Origin: Duganella sp. BJB476
Lineage (GTDB): Bacteria > Pseudomonadota > Gammaproteobacteria > Burkholderiales > Burkholderiaceae_D
Direction of reading: 5' to 3'
Assembly (NCBI RefSeq): GCF_003416895.1
Contig: NZ_QVIO01000002.1
Location: 434,001-498,000 of the forward strand
Length of the DNA stretch: 64,000 nt
In this document: one piece after another, positions 1-8,279 of the stretch
Numbering within the stretch: the stretch's first letter is position 1
How the letters are laid out: every line of letters starts with the position of its first letter
Notes under the pieces: generated by a model
What the model was told of the DNA's origin: nothing
Seen by the model: only the letters and a program-made list of their open reading frames with translations
Database searches by the model: none
Program-made: the position numbers and the translations under genes

Positions 1-459
1 GCGACGCTATACACGCTGCGCGGCCTGCTGAAGGCGGGTGAACTGGAACGCAGCATGCCCTACCTGCGCTACTACTCCGGCCGCCGCTTGCTGGGCGAGC
101 ACGTACCGTACGCGGTGGAGGCGTGGCCGGAAGGCCAGCAACGCCACCTGTCGGCGGAAAGCGGCCTGTATGCGCGCGTGATGACGGAAGGCCTGTTCGG
201 CATCGAGCCGACCGGTTTGCGCAGCTTCAGTTTCGCGCCGCGCCTGCCCAAGGGCTGGCCGCGCATGGCCTTGCGGCGCATACGCGCGTTCGGCGCTGGC
301 GACCAGGGCGAAGGCCTCGACCTGGTCACGACACGCCTGCGGCCAGGCCAGCCGGCGCAGCGCGTGCAGGTGCGCCTGAACGGCAAGGCCGTGCTGGATC
401 AGGCGTGGGACGGCAAGGCGCCGTTGCAGGTCACGCTGCCCGACTCACTGTCCAATTGA
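1..459 (+). CDS. Glycoside hydrolase, C-terminal part (six-hairpin type)
   Basis: The reading frame is already open at base 1 and ends at a TGA at 457-459, so only the last 152 residues are present. The segment with HVPYAVEAWPEG, SGLYARVMTEGLFGIEPTG and FAPRLPKGW resembles the end of the (alpha/alpha)6 barrel plus the small beta domain of bacterial six-hairpin glycosidases such as alpha-L-rhamnosidase-like and GH63-like enzymes. The exact family and substrate cannot be set without the catalytic part, which lies upstream of the window. A TonB-dependent receptor follows in the same direction, so a role in oligosaccharide use is plausible. That link is inference. Confidence 0.6.
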   Translation, partial: ATLYTLRGLLKAGELERSMPYLRYYSGRRLLGEHVPYAVEAWPEGQQRHLSAESGLYARVMTEGLFGIEPTGLRSFSFAPRLPKGWPRMALRRIRAFGAGDQGEGLDLVTTRLRPGQPAQRVQVRLNGKAVLDQAWDGKAPLQVTLPDSLSN

Positions 460-534
460 TGCATATCGTTTTCAGCAATGGTGGTGGCTAAACATTCATT
501 AGATTGCCATCCCCGCCTTGCCTAGTATGTCTCC

Positions 535-557
535 ATCGGCTGCCTGCGGCAGCCGAT
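535..557 (+). promoter_or_regulatory. 10-bp perfect hairpin in the leader of the TonB-dependent receptor gene
   Basis: ATCGGCTGCC (535-544) and GGCAGCCGAT (548-557) are exact reverse complements separated by a 3-nt loop. The structure sits 15 nt upstream of the AAGGAG ribosome-binding site (573-578) of the receptor gene. It is followed by an A-run rather than a T-run, so it is not a plus-strand intrinsic terminator. A TAGTAT box at 523-528 could be a -10 element, which would put the hairpin at the very 5' end of the mRNA, where it could stabilise the message. The promoter call is weak because no convincing -35 is seen. Confidence 0.45.
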
Positions 558-583
558 CATCAAAAAAACGATAAGGAGACATC

Positions 584-3500
584 ATGAAGAACCCCACTCA
601 CCGCGCCCGGATGACGCTCGTCGCCCACGCACTCGCGCTGGCATTCGGCGGCGCCCTTTTGTCAGGCGGATTGGTCGCACCAGCCTACGCACAATCGAAC
701 GCCACCGGCACCATCTTCGGCCAGGTTGCCAATCCAAACGGCGCCAGCATTGTGCTGGAGAACACGGCCACCGGCGCGCGCCGTGTTGTCCATCCCGACG
801 CCAGCGGACGCTATCAGGCCACCTCCATGCAGCCCGGCACCTACAAGGTCATGCTGATGCGCGGCGACGACGTCGAACGCACGCTGGAAGTGGAGGCCTT
901 GATCGGCCAGGGTGTCGAAGCCTCGTTCGAGGCCGTGCAGGCGGTCACCGTCAGCAGCCGTCGCCGCAACATTGACGTCAGCAACACCAACAACGGCGCC
1001 GTGTTCACCGCGCGCGAACTGGACGCGCTGCCGGTGGCGCAAAGCCTGTCGGGCATCATCCAGCTGGCGCCCGGTACCTCGCGCGGCAATCCGCGCATCG
1101 GCGGCGACAGCTTCGGCGGCGCCGGCGTGTCGGAGAACTCGTACTACATCAACGGCTTCCCGGTCACCAATGTGTACAAGCAGATCGGCTCGACCACGCT
1201 GCCCTTCTTCGCCATCGCGCAGGCGCAGATCCTGCAAGGCGGCTACAGCGCCGAATTCGGCCGTTCCACCGGCGGCGTGGTCAACATCACCACCAAGAGC
1301 GGCACCAACCACTGGGATGCCGGCGCGGTATTGCAGTACACGCCCAACTGGCTGCGCGCCAAGCCGGAGGACACCTACTATCCGCAAACCGGCGCCAACC
1401 CGGACACCGACGGCAAGCTGCTGACCTACCGCGGCGCCAACAACGCCACCGACGTCTTCGGCAGCGCCTATGTGGGCGGACCGCTGATCAAGGACAAGCT
1501 GTTCGTGTTCGCCAACCTGGAACAGGACCGCTTCACCACCGGCTACATCAGCAAGGACTCCGATTCGACCATCAAGAGCAATGGCTGGACCGAACGCGAG
1601 ACCCTCACGCCGCGCTACCTGCTCAAGCTCGATTACAACATCAGCGACGACCACCGCCTCGAATTCACCCAGATCCACGACGAGTACAAGAAGACCCAGC
1701 AGAACTACGGCTTCAGCTACGCCACGCTACAGCGCAACAACGTGCGCGCCGACGGCGTCACGGGCGACGGCGCCATCACCAACGACTCGATCCTGAAATA
1801 CACCGGCTACCTGACCGACCGCCTGACCGTGACGGCGCTGGCCGGCCGCTTCAAATCGACCTATCCACAAAGCACGGAAGGCTATGTGCCGGGTGTGTAC
1901 CAGATCAGCGCTCCGCTGCACGCCCAGGTGCCGGGACTGACCTACAACAACCCGCAGCCCATAGGCGGCACCATGCAGGTGGCCAACGCGGAGGACAAGC
2001 AATCCACGCTGCGCCTGGACGTCGAGTACAAGCTGGGCGAGCATGGCCTGCGCGCCGGCGTCGACCGCAACAACGTTTCGTCGATCAACGGTTCCTCACT
2101 GGCCGGCGGCGGCAGCTGGATCTACTCCCGCTCGGACAAGCCGAATTTGACGGTGCCCGGCGGCCGCTCGCCGGCATCCGGCGGCGGCTACGGCACCCAG
2201 GGCTACTACGTGGACGAATACCACCAGAGCGACTCGGCCTCGCCGCATACCGACCAGAGCGCGCAATACATCCAGGATCGCTGGCAGGTCACCGACACGC
2301 TGCTGCTGGACCTGGGACTGCGCAACGAACAGTTCACCAACAAGAACAGCTTCGGCGTGGCGTATGCCGAGCAGCGCCACATGCTGGCGCCGCGACTGGG
2401 CGCGGCCTGGGATGTGCGCGGCGACAGCAGCATGAAGCTGTTCGCCAACGCCGGCCGCTACCACCTGCAGATTCCGACCAGCGTGGCGCTGCGCCTGGCC
2501 GGCAATCCGGTGCACATCGATCACTACTTCACCTACACCGGCGTCGATCCCCAAACCGGCGTGCCGACCGGCCTGACCGAGATCAGCAAGCCTTTCTCGG
2601 CCGGTAACGAGTATGGCCAGGCCAAGGATCCGCACCAGGTGGCGGCCAGCAGCCTGGGCGCCACCTACCAGGATGAACTGGCGCTGGGCATCGAGGCGGC
2701 GCTGACGCCGGCCTACACCGCCGGCGCCAAGTTCACCTACCGCACGCTGCGCAACACCATCGAAGACTGGTGCGACCAGCGTCCGGTGGATGCCTGGGCA
2801 AAGCGCAACAATGTCGACGCCAGCAAGTACAGCATGCCCTGCCTGCTGATCAATCCAGGCCGCGACAATACCCTGGTGCTGGACCTGCGCCGCGACGGCA
2901 AGCTGGTGACGATCCCGCTGACGGCCGACGACATGGGCCTGCCGAAAGTGGAGCGCATCTACACGGCGCTGGACTTCTTCCTTGAGCATCCGCTGCGCGA
3001 CGGCTGGTATGGCAAGGTCAACTACACGCTGTCGCGCAGCCGGGGCAATATGGAAGGCCAGGTGGCATCCGACATCGGCCAGGCCGACCTGGCCGCCACC
3101 ACCGCCTTCGACTACCCGGAGCTGATGACCGGCGCCAACGGCCTGCTGCCCAACAACCACACGCAGGTGCTGAAGGCGTATGGCTACTATGAGCTGACGC
3201 CGGAATGGCGCGTGGGCGGCAACCTCAACATCGCCACCGGAGCGCCGAAGTCCTGCATCGGCAACCTGCCCAAGGCGCTCGACGTCAACAACAACCCGGC
3301 CGGCTGGTACGGCTCCGCCACCTTCTACTGCGACGAGAAGCTGGCGCCGCGCGGCACGGCCGGCACCCTGCCGACCGACGTGCGGCTGGCGCTGAACGTG
3401 ACTTACATGCCGCGCTGGCTCAAGGGCCTGAGCTTGAAGGCCGATGTCTTCAACCTGCTGAACCAGCAGACCGACCTGGCCACGCAGCCGGGCTACAACT

Positions 3501-3598
3501 CGGGGCCGGGCACGGTCAGTGCGTACTACAACCAGGTGCTGGGACGGGCGCCGGAACGCCAGGTGCGCTTCACGGCGGAGTACAACCACCGGTTCTGA
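584..3598 (+). CDS. TonB-dependent receptor, Oar-like
   Basis: A 1004-residue outer-membrane receptor that would import a ligand using TonB/ExbBD energy. The ATG is preceded by AAGGAG at good spacing. Residues 1-36 are a signal peptide ending in AYA. A carboxypeptidase-regulatory-like beta domain (about 40-115) is followed by a plug domain (about 120-235, with SENSYYINGFPVTN and EFGRSTGGVVNITTKSGTNH). The rest is a long barrel ending in the terminal Phe typical of outer-membrane proteins (EYNHRF). The N-terminal domain and the STGGVVN signature match Oar/SusC-like receptors, often used for oligosaccharides or peptides. The preceding glycosidase favours a carbohydrate, but the substrate is not shown by the sequence. 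Confidence 0.93.
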   Translation: MKNPTHRARMTLVAHALALAFGGALLSGGLVAPAYAQSNATGTIFGQVANPNGASIVLENTATGARRVVHPDASGRYQATSMQPGTYKVMLMRGDDVERTLEVEALIGQGVEASFEAVQAVTVSSRRRNIDVSNTNNGAVFTARELDALPVAQSLSGIIQLAPGTSRGNPRIGGDSFGGAGVSENSYYINGFPVTNVYKQIGSTTLPFFAIAQAQILQGGYSAEFGRSTGGVVNITTKSGTNHWDAGAVLQYTPNWLRAKPEDTYYPQTGANPDTDGKLLTYRGANNATDVFGSAYVGGPLIKDKLFVFANLEQDRFTTGYISKDSDSTIKSNGWTERETLTPRYLLKLDYNISDDHRLEFTQIHDEYKKTQQNYGFSYATLQRNNVRADGVTGDGAITNDSILKYTGYLTDRLTVTALAGRFKSTYPQSTEGYVPGVYQISAPLHAQVPGLTYNNPQPIGGTMQVANAEDKQSTLRLDVEYKLGEHGLRAGVDRNNVSSINGSSLAGGGSWIYSRSDKPNLTVPGGRSPASGGGYGTQGYYVDEYHQSDSASPHTDQSAQYIQDRWQVTDTLLLDLGLRNEQFTNKNSFGVAYAEQRHMLAPRLGAAWDVRGDSSMKLFANAGRYHLQIPTSVALRLAGNPVHIDHYFTYTGVDPQTGVPTGLTEISKPFSAGNEYGQAKDPHQVAASSLGATYQDELALGIEAALTPAYTAGAKFTYRTLRNTIEDWCDQRPVDAWAKRNNVDASKYSMPCLLINPGRDNTLVLDLRRDGKLVTIPLTADDMGLPKVERIYTALDFFLEHPLRDGWYGKVNYTLSRSRGNMEGQVASDIGQADLAATTAFDYPELMTGANGLLPNNHTQVLKAYGYYELTPEWRVGGNLNIATGAPKSCIGNLPKALDVNNNPAGWYGSATFYCDEKLAPRGTAGTLPTDVRLALNVTYMPRWLKGLSLKADVFNLLNQQTDLATQPGYNSGPGTVSAYYNQVLGRAPERQVRFTAEYNHRF

Positions 3599-3603
3599 TC
3601 CAT

Positions 3604-3664
3604 AAAAAAAAACCCACCCGCACTGAACGCGATCTTGAGCGCGTTCAGGCAGGTGGGTTTTTTC
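3604..3664. terminator. Bidirectional rho-independent terminator
   Basis: A long inverted repeat pairs AAAAAACCCACC with GGTGGGTTTTTT. An inner 9-bp stem pairs CTGAACGCG with CGCGTTCAG around an 8-nt loop. The A-run on one side and T-run on the other make it work on both strands. It lies between the receptor gene ending at 3598 and the convergent small gene ending at 3685. Confidence 0.93.
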
Positions 3665-3684
3665 TATTTATCTATTCGGATGGA

Positions 3685-3933
3685 TTAACGATAGAAGGCT
3701 TCGACTTTGCCCTTCAGCTTGATCAGCATCGGGTTACCGAAGCGGTCCAGGCTTTTGCCGGCCGGGACCTTGATCCAGCCTTCGCTGATGCAGTACTCAT
3801 CGACGTCCAGGCGTTCTTTATCGTTAAAACGGATGCCCACATCGTGTTCAAACACGGCGGCAACGTGGAATTTGCTGCGCGGATCAATCGACAGACGATC
3901 CGGCAATGGAGGGAGTTGGGTAGTATCGTTCAT
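3685..3933 (-). CDS. DUF3297 family small protein
   Basis: An 82-residue soluble protein with no signal peptide or membrane segment. The motifs LPDRLSIDPRSKFH, VGIRFND and EGWIKVPAGKS match the DUF3297 family of small conserved proteobacterial proteins as I recall it. Length agrees with the family and the function is unknown. It is transcribed away from the antiporter gene that ends only 12 nt upstream of its start, so the two may share a transcript. The downstream bidirectional terminator would end that transcript. Confidence 0.8.
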   Translation of the reverse strand: MNDTTQLPPLPDRLSIDPRSKFHVAAVFEHDVGIRFNDKERLDVDEYCISEGWIKVPAGKSLDRFGNPMLIKLKGKVEAFYR

Positions 3934-3945
3934 CCCGCCATTATA

Positions 3946-5151
3946 TCAGCTGGTTTTGAAGATCAGCTGCGCAACCCGCTGCAATTTTGGATAGACCATC
4001 GGCACCGTCAGCATGGTGCTGCCTATCGCCATCAACAACAGCGCGGTAAAGGTCTCGCTGGTGATGATCTGCTTGTCGAGCAAAATGTTGACAAAAATGA
4101 TCATGATCAGCGCCTTGGTCTGCAACAGCCAGCCGATGATGGACGCCTCGCCCGGCCCCCACTTGAGGATCTTGCCGGCGATGTGGATGCCGGCCAGCTT
4201 GCCGCTGACCGAAGCGATCAGCAGCACCGCCGCCACGATGAACACGGCCGAGCCACCGACTGCCCAGTTGGTGCGCAGGCCGGTGCTGAGGAAAAACACC
4301 GGCATCACGGCCATCAGCACGTTGGCGCGCAGGAAGTCCATCTTCTCCTGGTTGAACCAGTCCGCATCCATCACCGCCCCGGCCAGGAAGGCGCCGACCA
4401 TGTAGTGCAGGCCGGCCCAGTCGGCCGCGAACGCGCAGGCCGCCAGCCAGATGAACGAGATGTACCAGCGATCGCGCTCCTCAAGGCGCACCATCATCAT
4501 GCGGAACAGCTTGGTCGCCACGGCAAACACCACCAGGAAGCCCAGCTGGCGGCCGACGCGGTCCCAGTCCAGCAGGATCACTGCCAGCACGCCCCAGATC
4601 GCGATATCGTCCAGGCTGGCGTAGCGCAGGATGCGCTGGCCGATCGGCTGGCGCAGGATCTCCAGCTTTTCCATCAGCAGGATCAGGATGGGCAGCGCGG
4701 TCACGGCGCAGGCCATGCCTATGCCCAGCACGAACTGCCAGCTCTGCGCTTTCGGCCCCATCCAGCCGGCGTAGCCGACCAGTCCCAACGCGGCCACGCA
4801 GCCGAACACCAGCGGCGTGCCCAGCGCCAGGCCGGCGGTGATGGTGCTTTCGCGGCGGTGCTCCCAGGCCTTCTTCAGGTCCAGCTCGATGCCGGCGATC
4901 ATCACGAAGATCATCACCGCCCACCAGGCGACGCCGTTCAGCGACTGCACCACCTGCGGGTTGAAGACGAAACTGTAGTACTCCGGATAGGCGCGCCCCA
5001 TAATGCCCGGCCCCAGCAGGATGCCGGTGATGATCTGCACCACCACCAGCGGCGCGTAGTAGTCGGTGTTGCCGAAGCGCCAAATCAGATACGGCACGCT
5101 GAAAATGATCAGCATGGCGATCAGGAATATCTCGGTGGTTCCCATGTGCAT
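3946..5151 (-). CDS. Cation:proton antiporter (CPA2/Kef-like)
   Basis: A 401-residue polytopic inner-membrane protein with about 11-12 hydrophobic segments and no cytoplasmic nucleotide-binding domain. Features such as QIITGILLGPGIMG near the N-terminus, a middle MIAGIEL segment and FFLSTGLRTNW near residue 290 fit sodium/proton or potassium/proton exchangers. I place the start at the ATG at 5151 (MHMGTTEIF), which has GGGAGA seven bases upstream. The frame stays open further upstream, but that stretch covers the promoter region. It diverges from a marR-type gene across an operator-like palindrome, so MarR control is likely. The transported ion cannot be read from the sequence. Confidence 0.85.
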   Translation of the reverse strand: MHMGTTEIFLIAMLIIFSVPYLIWRFGNTDYYAPLVVVQIITGILLGPGIMGRAYPEYYSFVFNPQVVQSLNGVAWWAVMIFVMIAGIELDLKKAWEHRRESTITAGLALGTPLVFGCVAALGLVGYAGWMGPKAQSWQFVLGIGMACAVTALPILILLMEKLEILRQPIGQRILRYASLDDIAIWGVLAVILLDWDRVGRQLGFLVVFAVATKLFRMMMVRLEERDRWYISFIWLAACAFAADWAGLHYMVGAFLAGAVMDADWFNQEKMDFLRANVLMAVMPVFFLSTGLRTNWAVGGSAVFIVAAVLLIASVSGKLAGIHIAGKILKWGPGEASIIGWLLQTKALIMIIFVNILLDKQIITSETFTALLLMAIGSTMLTVPMVYPKLQRVAQLIFKTS

Positions 5152-5211
5152 CGTGTCTCCCGCTATTTTTTGGATCTGGAAACGATACCATATCTGATTG
5201 CTAAAAACTAC

Positions 5212-5239
5212 TTGCGTGCTCAAGCAATTACTATATACT
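5212..5239 (+). promoter_or_regulatory. MarR-type operator overlapping a sigma-70 promoter
   Basis: TTGCGTGCTCAAGCAA (5212-5227) is an imperfect palindrome with outer arms TTGC/GCAA and inner TG/CA pairs. It overlaps a -35-like TTGCGT. A -10 box TATACT lies at 5234-5239, 16 bases further on. A related direct copy, ACTTGCTCACTCAA, begins at 5237. Together they sit between the divergent antiporter and MarR genes, as expected for an autoregulated MarR operator. Binding has not been shown. Confidence 0.55.
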
Positions 5240-5286
5240 TGCTCACTCAAACATCAATCAAGAATTAATTGATAACGGAGCACAGC

Positions 5287-5769
5287 ATGAACGAGATTAT
5301 TGACGACAACCCGGCCGACACCCCGGCCGCCATCAGTCCCAGCCTGGAATTTGCGCTGCGGCTGGCGCGCGCGCAGGCCGCGCTGGTGCGCCGGCTCGAC
5401 CAGGTGCTGGGCGGCTACCACGGCATCAGCTTCGGCGACTTCATGCTGCTGCACTACCTGAACCGCGCCCCTGGCGGCCGCCTGCGCCGGGTCGACCTGG
5501 CCGAGCGCCAGGGCCTGACCGCGTCCGGCGTCACCCGCACCCTCCTGCCGCTGGAAAAAATCGGCCTGGTCGAACGCCAGCAGGATCCGCGCGACGCCCG
5601 CGTGGCCTACGCCGCCATCACCGACACCGGCCGCGAACTGCTGAACAACGCCGTCGTGGTGGCGGAGCAGATCAGCAAGGACCTGTTGCGCAACTGCCCC
5701 ACCGCGCATTTCGATGAACTGAGCACCGCGCTTGGCCTGATCGCCGGCATGAACGCCACCAACTCCTAA
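5287..5769 (+). CDS. MarR family transcriptional regulator
   Basis: A 160-residue protein with a winged helix-turn-helix (VDLAERQGLTASGVTRTLLPLEKIGLV, about residues 64-90) and the wing motif DPRDARVAYAAITDTG typical of MarR. I chose the ATG at 5287, preceded by GGAG with six-base spacing, instead of the TTG at 5269. It is followed after 11 bases by an MFS transporter and faces an antiporter gene. This is the usual arrangement in which a MarR repressor controls its own promoter and adjacent efflux genes in response to a small phenolic or lipophilic ligand. The ligand is unknown. Confidence 0.92.
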   Translation: MNEIIDDNPADTPAAISPSLEFALRLARAQAALVRRLDQVLGGYHGISFGDFMLLHYLNRAPGGRLRRVDLAERQGLTASGVTRTLLPLEKIGLVERQQDPRDARVAYAAITDTGRELLNNAVVVAEQISKDLLRNCPTAHFDELSTALGLIAGMNATNS

Positions 5770-5780
5770 GAGACGCCATC

Positions 5781-7127
5781 ATGGACGATCCCAAAAAACT
5801 GCAACGCGCGGCATTGAAGCGCGACCCGAACTTCAAATGGCTGCTGCGCGGCGGCGTGATCTCCATGCTGGGCGACCAGCTGACCATGATCGCCCTGCCC
5901 TGGCTGGTGCTCAAGCTCACCGGCGACACGCTGGCGCTGGGCTTCGTCATCGCGCTGATGAGCATTCCGCGCGCCGTCTTCATCCTGATCGGCGGCGCCG
6001 TGGTGGACCGCTACTCGCCCAAGCGCGTCCTCATGCTGAGCAAGTACGCCAACGCCGCGCTGCTTGGCCTGTTGACCTTGCTGGTGCTGCACAACCAGCC
6101 GACGCTGACGTTCTCGCTGAGCGCATCGCTGTCGCTGACCATCGACCTGAACGCGCACCTGACGCTGATGATCATCTACGTGCTGGCCTTCTGCATCGGC
6201 CTGGCGCAGGCCTTCGGCATCCCGTCCGGCACCTCCATCATGCCGCAGGCGATCGCCGCCGAGCATCTGCAAGCGGCCAACGGCGTGTTGATGGGATTGC
6301 GCCAGGTGTCGATGCTGATCGGCCCACTGATGGCGGCCGGCCTGCTGGCGATGTCGGGTGACAGCGGCGGCGTGGTGGCCGATGCGCGCGGCCTGGCGTT
6401 TGCCTTTGGCTTCGACTGCTTCAGCTTCCTGCTCTCGGCATGGACCCTGTCCAAGGTCGGCCCGCTGACGGCGCCGGCGCAAGCGGAGGCGCCGCAATCG
6501 GTGCTGCGCTCCGTGGGCGCCGGCCTGATGATGGTGTGGAACGACGTGCCGCTGCGCCTGTGCTTCATCTACTGGGGCACGGTATCGCTGTTCATCGGCG
6601 GCTCGATGCAGGTGGCGATCCCGGTGCTGGCCAGCGAAAAGCTGCACGGCGCCTCCGCCCTCGGCATCCTGATGGCCGCCAACGGCGCCGGCATGCTGTT
6701 CGGGATGGCCGGCGCCGCCGTGCTGGGGGCGCGCCTGCGCTTCGCCAGCTTCGGCACCGTGCTGCTGGTGGCGGACGCCATCGCCGGCTTTTTAGTGATG
6801 CCGCTCGGCGCCGTGCACGCGCCATGGCAGGCGTGCGCGCTGATGCTGGCCCTCGGCCTGCTGTCCGGCTACATGCAGATCAACGTCTTCACCTGGATCC
6901 AGCGCCGCGTGCCGCCGCACATGATGGGCCGCGCCATGAGCATCTTCATGTTCATCTTCATGGGACTGGCGCCGTTGTCGGCCGCCGTCACCGGCTGGGT
7001 GCTGACGATGATCTCGCTGTCGCAATTGTTCCTCGGCGGTGGCATCATACTGGTGGTGTTCGCGACACTGGCGTATCTGCTCACCCCTATCCGCAGCATC
7101 AGCTCGAACACCCCGCAACCGCAGTAA
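5781..7127 (+). CDS. MFS transporter (EntS/MFS_3-like)
   Basis: A 448-residue polytopic membrane protein with about 12 transmembrane segments. The loop GGAVVDRYSPKRVLMLSKY, about 70 residues in, is the MFS A-motif region, with D, R and K in place. GLRQVSMLIGPLMAAGLLA near residue 180 fits exporter-type members of the EntS-like group. The gene starts 11 bases after the marR-type gene and is probably cotranscribed and repressed by it. Efflux of a toxic or signalling small molecule is the likely role, but the substrate cannot be inferred. Confidence 0.88.
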   Translation: MDDPKKLQRAALKRDPNFKWLLRGGVISMLGDQLTMIALPWLVLKLTGDTLALGFVIALMSIPRAVFILIGGAVVDRYSPKRVLMLSKYANAALLGLLTLLVLHNQPTLTFSLSASLSLTIDLNAHLTLMIIYVLAFCIGLAQAFGIPSGTSIMPQAIAAEHLQAANGVLMGLRQVSMLIGPLMAAGLLAMSGDSGGVVADARGLAFAFGFDCFSFLLSAWTLSKVGPLTAPAQAEAPQSVLRSVGAGLMMVWNDVPLRLCFIYWGTVSLFIGGSMQVAIPVLASEKLHGASALGILMAANGAGMLFGMAGAAVLGARLRFASFGTVLLVADAIAGFLVMPLGAVHAPWQACALMLALGLLSGYMQINVFTWIQRRVPPHMMGRAMSIFMFIFMGLAPLSAAVTGWVLTMISLSQLFLGGGIILVVFATLAYLLTPIRSISSNTPQPQ

Positions 7128-7139
7128 AAGGAAACGTGC

Positions 7140-8102
7140 ATGGAAACCAAATGGCTGGAAGACTTCATCTCGCTGGTCGAGACCAATAATTTCAGCCGCT
7201 CGGCGGCGCTGCGGCATGTGACGCAGCCCGCCTTCTCCCGCCGCATCCAGTCGCTGGAAAACTGGCTGGGCACGGACCTGATCGACCGCACCTCCTATCC
7301 GACCCGATTGACGCCGGCCGGCATCGTGTTCTACGAGCAGGCGCTGGAGATGCTGGCGCAGATCAACGGCGCGCGCGACATGCTGCGCTCCAAGCGGGCC
7401 GCCGCGCAGACCAGCATCGACCTGGCGGTGCCGCACACGCTGTCGCTGACCTTCGTGCCGAAATGGCTGACCGCATTGGAGCAGGACTTCGCGCCCATCA
7501 GCAGCCGCCTGATGGCGCTCAACGTGCACGACGCCGTGATGCAGCTGGTCGAAGGCGGCTGCGACCTGCTGCTGTGCTACCACCATCCGCGCCAGCCGGT
7601 GCAGCTCGATCCGGGCCGCTACGACATGCTGGTGCTGGGCCGCGAATCGCTGTGCGCCTACGCCCGCTGCGACAAGAACAAGGCGCCGGAATTCACGCTG
7701 CCCGGCACCAAGAAGGAGCCGCTGCCGTTTTTGTCGTACACGAATAACGCCTACCTGGGCCGCATGGTGGAACTGATCCTGACCGACGCCAAGACCCCGC
7801 TGCACCTGGACCCGCACTACGAAACCGACATGGCCGAAGGCCTGAAGATGATGGCGCTGGAAGGTCGCGGCGTAGCCTTCCTGCCCGAATCGGCGGTCAC
7901 GCGGGAGCTCAAGCAAAAGCAGCTGGCGCGCGCCGACGGCGGCGCTTCAGAGTGGGAAATCGAAATGGAAATCCGCTTGTACCGCGAGCGCCCGTCGGCA
8001 CACCGGCGCGGCAAGGCCATCGTCGAACGGCTGTGGGAGTTCCTCGAACAGCAGCAAAAAGATAGCGGCCGCAAACGCCGCGTCTCAGTCTCGGAAAGAT
8101 AA
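7140..8102 (+). CDS. LysR family regulator, HypT/YjiE-like
   Basis: A 320-residue regulator. The N-terminal helix-turn-helix, METKWLEDFISLVETNNFSRS followed by QPAFSRRIQSLENWLG, closely resembles E. coli HypT, a hypochlorite-responsive LysR protein whose N-terminal region also contains IETKWLYDF. The periplasmic-binding-like effector domain fills the rest. AAGGAA precedes the ATG at good spacing. It lies 12 bases after the MFS gene and upstream of glutamate dehydrogenase, an arrangement I remember from other Burkholderiales, where such a regulator may control gdhA. HypT-type oxidant sensing is a suggestion only. Confidence 0.85.
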   Translation: METKWLEDFISLVETNNFSRSAALRHVTQPAFSRRIQSLENWLGTDLIDRTSYPTRLTPAGIVFYEQALEMLAQINGARDMLRSKRAAAQTSIDLAVPHTLSLTFVPKWLTALEQDFAPISSRLMALNVHDAVMQLVEGGCDLLLCYHHPRQPVQLDPGRYDMLVLGRESLCAYARCDKNKAPEFTLPGTKKEPLPFLSYTNNAYLGRMVELILTDAKTPLHLDPHYETDMAEGLKMMALEGRGVAFLPESAVTRELKQKQLARADGGASEWEIEMEIRLYRERPSAHRRGKAIVERLWEFLEQQQKDSGRKRRVSVSER

Positions 8103-8142
8103 GGCCAGTTAGCGGCGAATTAGCACCCCAATTAACACCACT

Positions 8143-8168
8143 TGCATAACTATGCATTTTTTGCATAG
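8143..8168. promoter_or_regulatory. TATGCA/TGCATA half-site cluster upstream of gdhA
   Basis: Three copies of a six-base half-site lie in 26 bases. TGCATA (8143-8148) and TATGCA (8151-8156) form a palindrome with a 2-base centre. CTATGCA (8150-8156) and TGCATAG (8162-8168) form a second inverted repeat across a T5 spacer. A possible -10 TATGAT lies at 8212-8217. The spacing suits binding of an activator such as the LysR protein encoded just upstream. The remaining 8103-8279 interval shows no other gene. Confidence 0.4.
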
Positions 8169-8279
8169 CCGAATGCGCATACAGCATTGGCCCGTTTTCA
8201 GTCTCCCATCCTATGATTCGCTCCACTTGAAGAGCGCCACGAGCGGCCTTCAGCCACGAATTCAAACGGAGACTTGAGC

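Noticed and set aside
2096..3589. Long minus-strand ORF of 497 codons inside the TonB receptor gene
   Set aside because: It is a shadow of the GC-rich coding strand. The receptor frame has family motifs, a signal peptide and a ribosome-binding site, and the antisense frame has none.
3205..5268. Plus-strand ORF of 687 codons reading through the terminator and antiporter
   Set aside because: It crosses a strong terminator and two real genes in other frames or strands.
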